From the NCBI RefSeq assembly GCF_014267175.1, contig NZ_JACMTR010000002.1, positions 3,435,501 through 3,499,500 on the forward strand: a DNA stretch of 64,000 bases, read 5' to 3'. Source of the stretch: Pseudonocardia sp. C8 (lineage in GTDB: Bacteria > Actinomycetota > Actinomycetes > Mycobacteriales > Pseudonocardiaceae). Positions 14,551-21,572 of this stretch are shown here, one piece after another. A program made the translations under genes and the position numbers. A model generated the notes under the pieces. It was not told the DNA's origin. It made no database searches and saw only the letters and a list, made by a program, of their open reading frames with translations. How positions within the stretch are numbered: position 1 is the first letter of the stretch; each line of letters opens with the position of its first letter.

Positions 14551-15039
14551 TCACCCGGTGACCATGATCTGGGCGGCATTCTCCTTGAGCTCGGCGTTCG
14601 CCCAGCGCAGCTGCCGCAGCGTGCCGGGGTGGCATTCCTGGCACAGGGCGAGCAGCGCCCGGTCCTTCAAGGCCTGTGCGGTCTGCGCCAGGATCTCCCA
14701 GTCCAGGGACACGCCCGCGGCGATGCGATGGATCCTGCGCAGGTCGTCGAGGATCAGCAGGGCAGGGTCGTGCCGGCGGCCGAGGAGCTCCGCGCCCTTG
14801 CGGCGCACGGTGGCCAGGACGGTGTCGTCGTCCTGCGCGTCGGGGTCCAGGGAGAGGCCGTGGTCGCGGCCGGCCTCGGCGAGGCGGCGGACGTGCTGCT
14901 GGGACCAGCGGGCCAGGTCGCGGCCGAGATGGAACAGCTCGTGGTCGGCTTTGTGCCGGTCCGATGCGGCAAGCAGCTCGCCGGCGAGGTCGTTCTCGGC
15001 CCGGTGGAGCTCGGTGATCGCCAGCCCCACGCGCGTCAC
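14551..15039 (-). CDS. Hypothetical helical protein coupled to molybdopterin oxidoreductase
   Basis: A 162-residue all-helical protein, not recognised with certainty. The N-terminal half has Glu and His residues (TELHRAEN, HKADHELFHLGRDLARWSQQH) spaced as in ferritin-like or hemerythrin-like four-helix bundles; a lone CQECHPG is near residue 138. Its GTG start shares GTGA with the stop of the upstream oxidoreductase, so the two are co-translated and likely form a complex or share a substrate (inference). It could be a small electron-transfer or chaperone subunit. Confidence 0.6.
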   Translation of the reverse strand: MTRVGLAITELHRAENDLAGELLAASDRHKADHELFHLGRDLARWSQQHVRRLAEAGRDHGLSLDPDAQDDDTVLATVRRKGAELLGRRHDPALLILDDLRRIHRIAAGVSLDWEILAQTAQALKDRALLALCQECHPGTLRQLRWANAELKENAAQIMVTG

Positions 15040-17504
15040 CGGGCACCTCCGCCGGTGTCGGCGAATCGTTCGGTCGCCGTGCCCGCCGGTCCGCCACGGG
15101 TGTCCGGCACCCGGCCGGTGACCGGCTTCGACCCGGTCGTCGTCGGTGCCGGCGACGGCCGTCCGTCGCCGGGGGCGATGCGGTCCACCCGGGCGGCGGC
15201 GGTCTTGAACAGCGGCTGCTTCGACGCCGGGTCCCAGTCGGTTATGGTCAGCTCGTTGGCGGCGCGCCCGTCGCCGCCGTCCGGCCCGTGTCCGGCCGGG
15301 GTGTCCCAGTAGCCGTAGTGGAAGGGCAGGAACAGCACCCCGTCGCGGATGCCGCTGATCCGCAGGCGCGCCTGCACCCGCCCCCGCGGGGTGGTGACCT
15401 GGAGCAGGTCACCCTCGGCCCAGCCCCGTCCCTGCGCGTCGGCGGCGGACATCTCCACCCAGACGTCCGGGGCGGCCTGCTGCAGCTGGGGGGCCCGCCC
15501 GGTCTTGGTGCGGGTGTGGAAGTGGTACAGCGTGCGGCCGGTGGTCAGGACGAAGGGGAAGTCGTCGTCGGGTTGCTCGTGCGCGGGCAGGTACTCGGCC
15601 GCCTTGATGATCGCCTTTCCGTGCGGGTTCATCGACCCGTACTCGTCCGGCTCCAGCGGGGCGCCGGTGACCATGTCCCGGCCGTAGCTCTCGCAGTACT
15701 GCGGGTGGCTCCAGAACCGGCCGTCGGTGTAGAGGCGTTCGGTGCCGTCGGGGTGCTCGGCGGTGCACGGCCACTGGATGCCCCCGCTGCCGCGGAGCTT
15801 GTCGTAGCTCATGCCGGTGTAGTCGCACGGCCGGCCCGCCGAGCAAGCCTTCCACGCCTCGAACGCGCCCTCGGCGTCGTGCCAGCTCACCAGCGGCCCG
15901 CCGTCCTTGTCCCGCAGGTCCAGGCGCCGGGCGTAGTCGATGAGGATGTCGAGGTCGGGCCGCGCCTCGCCCGGTGGGTCCACCGCCTTCTCCGAGAGAT
16001 GCACGGTGCGGTCGGTGTTGGTGAACGTCCCGGTCTTCTCCCCCCACGTGGCCGCGGGCAGAACGACGTCGGCGAGCTGCGCGGTCTCGGTCAGGAAGAT
16101 GTCCTGCACCACGAGGAAGAGCCGTTCCTGGGCCAGGATCTCCCGGATCCGGCCGAGCTCGGGGAGCGACACCACCGGGTTGGTGCCAGACACGTGCAGG
16201 AACCGGATGGAGCCGTCCTCGACGTAACGCATGATCTTCATCAGGTGCGTGGGCGCGCTGTGGTGCGGGATCTGCATCGGGTCGACGTTCCAGACGTCCG
16301 CCAGGTCCTGCACGTGGGCGTCGTTGGCCCAGTTGCGAAAGCCCGGGAGGTCCCCGTCGGCGCCGCACTCGCGGGTGTTCTGCGCGCTGGGCTGGCCGTT
16401 CATCTGCAGGACCCCGCAGCCGGGCCGGCCGAGCATGCCCCGGACCAGATGGACGTTGTTCACCGACACGGCGGCCGCGGTGGCCTGGTGGGACTGGTAG
16501 AAGCCCTGCAGCACGGTGGACAGCAACCGCCGGGCCGTACCGAGGATGCGGGCGGCCTCGCGGAGGTCCTCGGCCGGAACCTCGCACACCCGGGCGGCGG
16601 CCTCGGGGGTGCAGTCCGCGACCTGGGCGGCCAGCTCGTCGAAGCCGACGGTGTGGGTGTCCAGGTAGTCCTGGTCGACCCAGCCGTGCTCGACGATCTC
16701 GTGCAGCAGCGCGTTCATCAGCATCACGTTGGTGCCGGGGCGCGGTGCGAGGTGCACGTCGGCCACCTGCGCCACCGGGGTGGGCCGGGGATCGACGCAG
16801 ACGATCGCCGGGGGTTCGGGTCCGGCGAGGCGGTCCAGCACACGGCTCCAGAGCACGGTCTGGGTCTCGGCCACGTTGTGTCCGTACAGCGCGATGACGT
16901 CGGCGTGGTCGACGTCGGTGCAGGATCCCGGCTGGCCGTCGCAGGCGAAGGACTCCTTCAGCGCGGCCGCGGCCGTGGCGGTGCACAGCCGGGTGTTGCC
17001 GTCGATGTGGTTGGTGCCGATGCCGCCGTGCCCGATCAGCGCGAGGGTGTAGTACTCCTCCAGGAACAGCTGCCCGGTGGTGTAGAAGCCGATCGAGCTC
17101 GGCCCGCGCTCGGCCAGCAGCTCCCGGGTGCGACCGGCCACGGCGTTCATCGCGGTGTCCCAGTCGGTGGGGACGAGCTCCCCGCCGCGACGCACCAGGG
17201 GCCGGGTCAGCCGGTCGGCGGAGCTGGTGGCCTGCCACCCGAACAGGTCCTTGGGGCCCAGCCGGCCGTGGTTCACCCGGTCGTCGGCCCGGCCCCGGAC
17301 GCCCACGATCCGCCCGTCCGTGACCGCGATGTCCAGGCCGTCGCCGTTCGAGTGCAGGATCGAGGCCGACCGGGCCCACCGCTGCACGTCGGCCTCGGTG
17401 ACGCCACCCTCCAGATAGGAGTCGACCCGGGTCGGCCACCGCTGACCCGGTCCGTACGGCGTGCGGGTGCCCCACGGATCTGCGATGCGGTCGCTGCTGG
17501 GCAT
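15036..17504 (-). CDS. Molybdopterin oxidoreductase lacking the N-terminal Fe-S cysteines
   Basis: An 822-residue member of the DMSO-reductase superfamily, closest in layout to nitrate reductase (Nas/Nap) and formate dehydrogenase large subunits. The Mo ligand is probably Cys174 (DGNTRLCTATAAA, as in NapA/NasA); bis-MGD binding blocks include VRGMLGRPGCGVLQMNGQPS and the C-terminal molydopterin dinucleotide-binding domain (VLTTGRTLYHFHTRTKTG). The [4Fe-4S] motif expected before residue 60 is missing: the place reads SASILHSNGDG, and the fourth ligand position reads GRLGPKDL (residues 80-87). The ~40-residue C-terminal tail is low complexity. The substrate is unknown. Confidence 0.85.
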   Translation of the reverse strand: MPSSDRIADPWGTRTPYGPGQRWPTRVDSYLEGGVTEADVQRWARSASILHSNGDGLDIAVTDGRIVGVRGRADDRVNHGRLGPKDLFGWQATSSADRLTRPLVRRGGELVPTDWDTAMNAVAGRTRELLAERGPSSIGFYTTGQLFLEEYYTLALIGHGGIGTNHIDGNTRLCTATAAAALKESFACDGQPGSCTDVDHADVIALYGHNVAETQTVLWSRVLDRLAGPEPPAIVCVDPRPTPVAQVADVHLAPRPGTNVMLMNALLHEIVEHGWVDQDYLDTHTVGFDELAAQVADCTPEAAARVCEVPAEDLREAARILGTARRLLSTVLQGFYQSHQATAAAVSVNNVHLVRGMLGRPGCGVLQMNGQPSAQNTRECGADGDLPGFRNWANDAHVQDLADVWNVDPMQIPHHSAPTHLMKIMRYVEDGSIRFLHVSGTNPVVSLPELGRIREILAQERLFLVVQDIFLTETAQLADVVLPAATWGEKTGTFTNTDRTVHLSEKAVDPPGEARPDLDILIDYARRLDLRDKDGGPLVSWHDAEGAFEAWKACSAGRPCDYTGMSYDKLRGSGGIQWPCTAEHPDGTERLYTDGRFWSHPQYCESYGRDMVTGAPLEPDEYGSMNPHGKAIIKAAEYLPAHEQPDDDFPFVLTTGRTLYHFHTRTKTGRAPQLQQAAPDVWVEMSAADAQGRGWAEGDLLQVTTPRGRVQARLRISGIRDGVLFLPFHYGYWDTPAGHGPDGGDGRAANELTITDWDPASKQPLFKTAAARVDRIAPGDGRPSPAPTTTGSKPVTGRVPDTRGGPAGTATERFADTGGGAR

Positions 17505-17606
17505 GCCGGCGTCCTACCCGGACACGGGGTGCGCAAACGCCGCCGGCGGGGCCGGGGGCACGACGGCGCCGAGGGAGCCGCACCGGGCGCGGCGCATACT
17601 GCGGGG

Positions 17607-18446
17607 GTGAGCACCCCCGTCCGCCGCGCCGCCGTCCTCGGCTCGCCGATCGCGCACTCGCTGTCCCCCGCCCTGCACAACGCGGCCTACGCCGCGCTCG
17701 GCCTCGACGGCTGGTCCTACGACCGGCACGAGGTCGACGAGGCAGGGCTGGCCGGGTTCGTGGCCGGGCTCGGCCCGGAGTGGGTGGGCCTGTCGCTGAC
17801 GATGCCGCTCAAGCGGGTGCTGCTCGACGTCGCCGACCACGTCGCACCCGGTGCCGCGGCGATCGGCGCCGGGAACACCCTGGTCCTCGGCCCGGACGGC
17901 AGCAGCGCCCACAACACCGACGTCAACGGGGTCGCCGAGTCGCTGCGGGCGGCCGGCGCCGGCACCGGCCGCGCGGTGATCCTGGGGGCGGGCGGGACCG
18001 CGCAGGCCGCCCTGGCCGCCCTGCACGACCTGGAGGCCGACGAGATCGACGTGCTGGTCCGCGACGCCGGGCGGGCCGGCGACCTGCGCGCGACCGCGGC
18101 CCGGCTCGGCGCCGACGCGCGGGTGCACGCCGTGCTCGCCGACCCGGTGGCCGCGGCGGAGCTGCTGGAGGGGGCGGACGTCGTCGTCTCCACGCTGCCG
18201 ACCGGGGCCGCGGACCCGCTTGCCGGCGCCCGGTGGCGGCCCGGGACCGTGTTGCTCGACGCCGTCTACGCGCCGTGGCCGACCGCCGTCGCCGGGGGCG
18301 CGGCCGCAGCCGGCGCGACGATCGTGTCCGGGCTGGAGATGCTGCTGCAGCAGGCGGTGGCACAGGTCGAGCTCATGACCGGCCAGCCGGGGCCGGAGGC
18401 GGCGATGCGCGCGGCGCTCGACGCCGCCGTGCTCGCCCGCCGCTGA
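17607..18446 (+). CDS. aroE: Shikimate dehydrogenase
   Basis: A 279-residue shikimate 5-dehydrogenase, reducing 3-dehydroshikimate with NADPH in aromatic amino acid synthesis. Substrate site: GSPIAHSLSPALHNAAYAALGL near residue 13, with Ser residues binding shikimate; LTMPLKRVLLD carries the catalytic Lys; NTDVNGV binds the substrate; the nucleotide motif is VILGAGGTAQAAL. GTG 17607 lies six bases after a CATACT -10-like box, so it may be leaderless. It diverges from the oxidoreductase. No other aro gene is nearby, typical for aroE in actinobacteria. Confidence 0.9.
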   Translation: MSTPVRRAAVLGSPIAHSLSPALHNAAYAALGLDGWSYDRHEVDEAGLAGFVAGLGPEWVGLSLTMPLKRVLLDVADHVAPGAAAIGAGNTLVLGPDGSSAHNTDVNGVAESLRAAGAGTGRAVILGAGGTAQAALAALHDLEADEIDVLVRDAGRAGDLRATAARLGADARVHAVLADPVAAAELLEGADVVVSTLPTGAADPLAGARWRPGTVLLDAVYAPWPTAVAGGAAAAGATIVSGLEMLLQQAVAQVELMTGQPGPEAAMRAALDAAVLARR

Positions 18447-18501
18447 GCCGCCACGAGTATCCGCTGCTCCAGGGCCGCCGATCGTCGGGCATCCTGCCCG
18501 G

Positions 18502-19299
18502 GTGCCCCGCGACACCTACACCCACGGCCATCCCGAGGTGGTGGTCCGCTCGCACGCCACCCGGACCGCGGAGAACTCGTGCGGGTACCTGCTCCCGCAC
18601 CTGGCCGCCGGGACCAGCCTGCTCGACGTCGGGTGCGGCCCGGGCAGCATCACCGTCGACCTCGCCGCCCGGGTGGCGCCCGGCCGGGTCCGCGGGGTCG
18701 AGGTCGTCCCCGACACCCTGGACCGGGCCCGCGCCGCGGCCGCCGCGCGCGGCGTCGCGGTGGAGTTCGCCGTCGACGACGGCTACGCGCTGTCCGATCC
18801 GGACGGCACCTGGGACGTCGTGCACGCCCACCAGGTGCTGCAGCACGTGTCCGACCCGGTCGCGGTGCTGCGCGAGATGCGCCGGGTGGCCCGGCCCGGC
18901 GGGCTGGTCGCGGTCCGGGACGCCGACTACGCCGGGTTCCACTGGTGGCCGCACGATCCGCGGCTGGACCGCTGGCTCGAGCTGTACCGGGCGGTGGCGC
19001 GCGGCAACGACGCCGAGCCCGACGCCGGCCGGCGGTTGCTCGGCTGGGCCCACGCCGCCGGGTTCACCGACGTGACGCCCTCGGCCTCGGTGTGGTGCTA
19101 CGCGACGCCCGCCGAGCGCGCCGCCTGGGGCGGGATGTGGGCGGACCGGGTCCACACCGGCGTCGGGCACGCGGCCGTGCGGCGCGGCCTGGCCGAGGAG
19201 TCCGAACTGGACGGGATCGCGCAGGCGTGGCGGGAGTGGGCCGCGCACCCGGACGGCTGGTTCGTGATCCCGCACGGCGAGCTGCTCTGCCGCGCCTGA
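18502..19299 (+). CDS. Class I SAM-dependent methyltransferase
   Basis: A 265-residue methyltransferase of the UbiE/COQ5-like type. Motif I is LLDVGCGPGSITVDLA (residues 39-54), followed by VVHAHQVLQHVSDPVAVLREMRRVARPGG (motifs II and III). The C-terminal half holds aromatic residues typical of the domain that closes over small organic substrates. GTG start with no clear ribosome site. Substrate not predictable; the next methyltransferase converges on it and is unrelated in sequence. Confidence 0.8.
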   Translation: MPRDTYTHGHPEVVVRSHATRTAENSCGYLLPHLAAGTSLLDVGCGPGSITVDLAARVAPGRVRGVEVVPDTLDRARAAAAARGVAVEFAVDDGYALSDPDGTWDVVHAHQVLQHVSDPVAVLREMRRVARPGGLVAVRDADYAGFHWWPHDPRLDRWLELYRAVARGNDAEPDAGRRLLGWAHAAGFTDVTPSASVWCYATPAERAAWGGMWADRVHTGVGHAAVRRGLAEESELDGIAQAWREWAAHPDGWFVIPHGELLCRA

Positions 19300-19352
19300 C
19301 ACCGCCGCGACGCCGGCCCGGCCGATCCCCGGGGTACCGGGCAGAAGTCGGC

Positions 19353-19940
19353 TCAGCGGCGCCGGTGCAGCGCCACGACGTAGTCGCCGCCCTCGTACGG
19401 GTCACGGTCCCAGGTGGACCACCGCTGCTCGGGCACCAGGCCCGCGGCCGCGCACCAGCCGTCGTAGTCGCTCGCGGTGGGCCAGCCGGGCCGCAGCGCG
19501 AACCCGGCCAGCAGCAGCCCGCCCGGGCGCAGGTGCCGGGCACACCCGCCGACCACACCGGACCGGTCGGACGCGTACGGGATCACGTTGCCGGCCAGGA
19601 CGACCAGCCCGAACCGTTCGGGCAGGTCCAGGTGTTCGAGACCGGCCGTCACCCAGCGCAGTCCCGATGCCTTGGCCCGCGCCGCGGCGATCATGTCCGG
19701 ATCCGGGTCGGCCCCGGTGACGGCGATCCCGCGCCGGTCGAGCTCGATCGCGACGCGACCGGTGCCGCAGCCGCCGTCCAGCACCGGGCCCTCCTCCAGG
19801 AGGGCCTGCACGAGGCCGGCCTCGCCGTGCGGGTCGTGCCCGGCGTCCGCCATCGCCGCCCACCGGGCGTCGTAGGCGTCGAGATCGGTCCGGTCCTTCC
19901 AGGACGCCCAGTCGGCCGGCAGGTCCGTCTCCTCACGCAT
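19353..19940 (-). CDS. Class I SAM-dependent methyltransferase (small)
   Basis: A 195-residue methyltransferase with motif I PVLDGGCGTGRVAIEL (residues 52-67) and the Asp that binds the SAM ribose in VTGADPDPDMI. The C-terminal VLAGNVIPYASDRSGVVGGCARHLRPGGLLLAGF completes the fold. The N-terminal segment (DLDAYDARWAAMADAGHDPHGEAGLV) is conserved in a small actinobacterial group of unknown substrate. ATG at 19940 with GAGGAG just inside the upstream spacer. The downstream gene on the same strand is the sigma factor, 21 bp further. Confidence 0.8.
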   Translation of the reverse strand: MREETDLPADWASWKDRTDLDAYDARWAAMADAGHDPHGEAGLVQALLEEGPVLDGGCGTGRVAIELDRRGIAVTGADPDPDMIAAARAKASGLRWVTAGLEHLDLPERFGLVVLAGNVIPYASDRSGVVGGCARHLRPGGLLLAGFALRPGWPTASDYDGWCAAAGLVPEQRWSTWDRDPYEGGDYVVALHRRR

Positions 19941-19961
19941 GGGCCGCAGCGTAGTTCGGGG

Positions 19962-20864
19962 TCAGCGGGACAGCGCGGTCGCCCGCTCCAGGTACCGGAG
20001 CTTCTCCGGGTTGCGGACCGCGTAGAGCCCGGTGACCAGGCCGTCGTCGACCCGGAGCGTCAGCACGCTGTCGAGCTCCCCACGGATCCGGACGATCATC
20101 GCGGGTTGCCCGTTGACCTGGACGGGCTGCAGCGACATCGCCCCGGCGAGCCTGGCCAGCCCGCCGGCCAGCACCCGCGCCACCCGGTCGGAGCCGACCA
20201 CAGGCCGGGGCAGGGCCTGCTTGATCCCGCCGCCGTCGCCGACCAGCACGACGTCCGGGGCGAGCACGTCGACCAGCCCCTGCAGGTCGCCGGTCTCGAC
20301 CGCCCGCCGGAACGCGTCGATCGCGGACCGGGTCTCCTGCGGGGACGCGCTCACCCGCGGGCGGCGCGCGGCGACGTGGCCGCGCGCCCGGTGCGCGATC
20401 TGGCGTACGGCGACCGGGGTCCGGCCGACCGCCTCGGCGATCTCGTCGTAGTCGACGGCGAACACGTCGCGCAGCACGAACACCGCCCGCTCGACCGGCG
20501 CGAGGGTCTCCAGCACCAGCAGCATCGCCATCGAGACGTTCTCGGCGAGCTCGACGTCCTCGGCCACGTCCGCCGTGGTGAGCAGCGGTTCGGGCAGCCA
20601 GGACCCGACGTAGGACTCCTTGCGCCGGCCCAAGGTGCGCAGCCGGGTGAGCGCCTGGCGGGTGGTGATCCGGACGAGGTACGCGCGCGGGTCACGCACC
20701 GCGGCGTGGTCGACGTCGGCCCAGCGCAACCAGGTCTCCTGCAGCACGTCCTCCGCGTCGGCGGCCGAGCCGAGCATCTCGTAGGCCACCGTGAACAGCA
20801 GGTTCCGGTGCTCCACGAACGCGGCCGTCGCGGACGGCTCCCCGGTCGTTCCCGGTGCGGGCAT
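19962..20864 (-). CDS. ECF41-type sigma factor (SigJ-like)
   Basis: A 300-residue extracytoplasmic-function sigma factor. Region 2 (about 12-80) and region 4 (about 118-168) are followed by a SnoaL-like C-terminal domain. The three diagnostic ECF41 motifs are present: WLPEP at 89-93 in the linker, DGGG at 210-213, and NPEKL near the end. In this class the fused domain replaces a separate anti-sigma factor. Start at ATG 20864, preceded by GGAGAGGAG; longer in-frame starts lack support. It diverges from the AhpD-like gene that defines the usual ECF41 neighbourhood, and an ECF41 promoter motif lies in front of both genes. Confidence 0.92.
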   Translation of the reverse strand: MPAPGTTGEPSATAAFVEHRNLLFTVAYEMLGSAADAEDVLQETWLRWADVDHAAVRDPRAYLVRITTRQALTRLRTLGRRKESYVGSWLPEPLLTTADVAEDVELAENVSMAMLLVLETLAPVERAVFVLRDVFAVDYDEIAEAVGRTPVAVRQIAHRARGHVAARRPRVSASPQETRSAIDAFRRAVETGDLQGLVDVLAPDVVLVGDGGGIKQALPRPVVGSDRVARVLAGGLARLAGAMSLQPVQVNGQPAMIVRIRGELDSVLTLRVDDGLVTGLYAVRNPEKLRYLERATALSR

Positions 20865-20902
20865 GGCCCGGCTCCTCTCCGTACGCGGTCCTGGCACCAT
20901 CC

Positions 20903-20929
20903 GACGCCGGCCGGGCCCGGTCCGTGACA
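20903..20929 (-). promoter_or_regulatory. ECF41 promoter of the sigma gene
   Basis: On the minus strand TGTCACG, 16 bases, CGTC. The published ECF41 target motif is TGTCACA-N16-CGTC. It would start the mRNA about 30 nt before ATG 20864, indicating autoregulation. Confidence 0.7.
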
Positions 20930-20963
20930 GCCGTCCAGGATGACGTGCGTCACACCGCTGCCC

Positions 20964-20990
20964 GGTCACACGGACCGGGGCACCGGCGTC
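20964..20990 (+). promoter_or_regulatory. ECF41 promoter of the AhpD-like gene
   Basis: GGTCACA, 16 bases, CGTC; one mismatch to the ECF41 motif. The predicted transcript starts some 35 nt before ATG 21034. Confidence 0.75.
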
Positions 20991-21033
20991 CTGTGGGCGT
21001 CATCGGCACGCCACCACGAGTGAGGACGAGACC

Positions 21034-21519
21034 ATGGACGCCCGATTCGACCTGTTCGACAACGCCTTCGCCGCCGAGTTCGGCAAGCGGTTCGCCGCGG
21101 CCGGCCTGCTCCTCGAACGGTCGCCGCTGCCGAAGGCCACCCGGGAGCTCGTGTCACTGCGCGCCAGCCAGATCAACGGCTGCGGCTTCTGCACCGACAT
21201 GCACACCAAGGAGGCGACGGCCGCCGGCGAGGACGCCGTCCGGCTGCACCTGGTCGCGGCCTGGCGCGAGGCGACCGTGTTCACCGAGGCCGAGCGCGCC
21301 GCCCTGGCGCTGGCCGAGGAGGGCACCCGGCTCGCCGACGCCCACGAGGGCGTGTCCGACGAGACCTGGGCCCGGGTCCGCGAGCACTACGACGACGACC
21401 AGGTCGCCGCGCTGCTCTGCCTGCTCGCCCTGATCAACGCGGCCAACCGGCTCAACGTCGTCGCGCGGACCCCGGCCGGGTCCTACCGGGCCGGCATGTT
21501 CACCGCCGCGGCGCACTGA
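21034..21519 (+). CDS. AhpD-like carboxymuconolactone decarboxylase family protein
   Basis: A 161-residue alkylhydroperoxidase-like protein. The redox motif is NGCGFCTDMHTKEA (CxxC plus His) near residues 50-60. Family members act as peroxidases or as small-molecule decarboxylases; this one is the standard partner of ECF41 sigma factors, and its promoter has the ECF41 motif, so it is the likely main target of the adjacent sigma factor. ATG 21034 is preceded by GAGG at about 10 nt. Confidence 0.88.
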   Translation: MDARFDLFDNAFAAEFGKRFAAAGLLLERSPLPKATRELVSLRASQINGCGFCTDMHTKEATAAGEDAVRLHLVAAWREATVFTEAERAALALAEEGTRLADAHEGVSDETWARVREHYDDDQVAALLCLLALINAANRLNVVARTPAGSYRAGMFTAAAH

Positions 21520-21526
21520 GCCGGGC

Positions 21527-21572
21527 GGCGACCGTCACCACCCGACCGGCCGGTCAGGTGGTGACGGTCGCC
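21527..21572. terminator. 15-bp perfect inverted repeat terminator
   Basis: GGCGACCGTCACCAC (21527-21541) pairs with GTGGTGACGGTCGCC (21558-21572). The right arm lies inside the last five codons of the converging racemase-ACT gene, so the coding end doubles as terminator for both genes. Confidence 0.75.
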
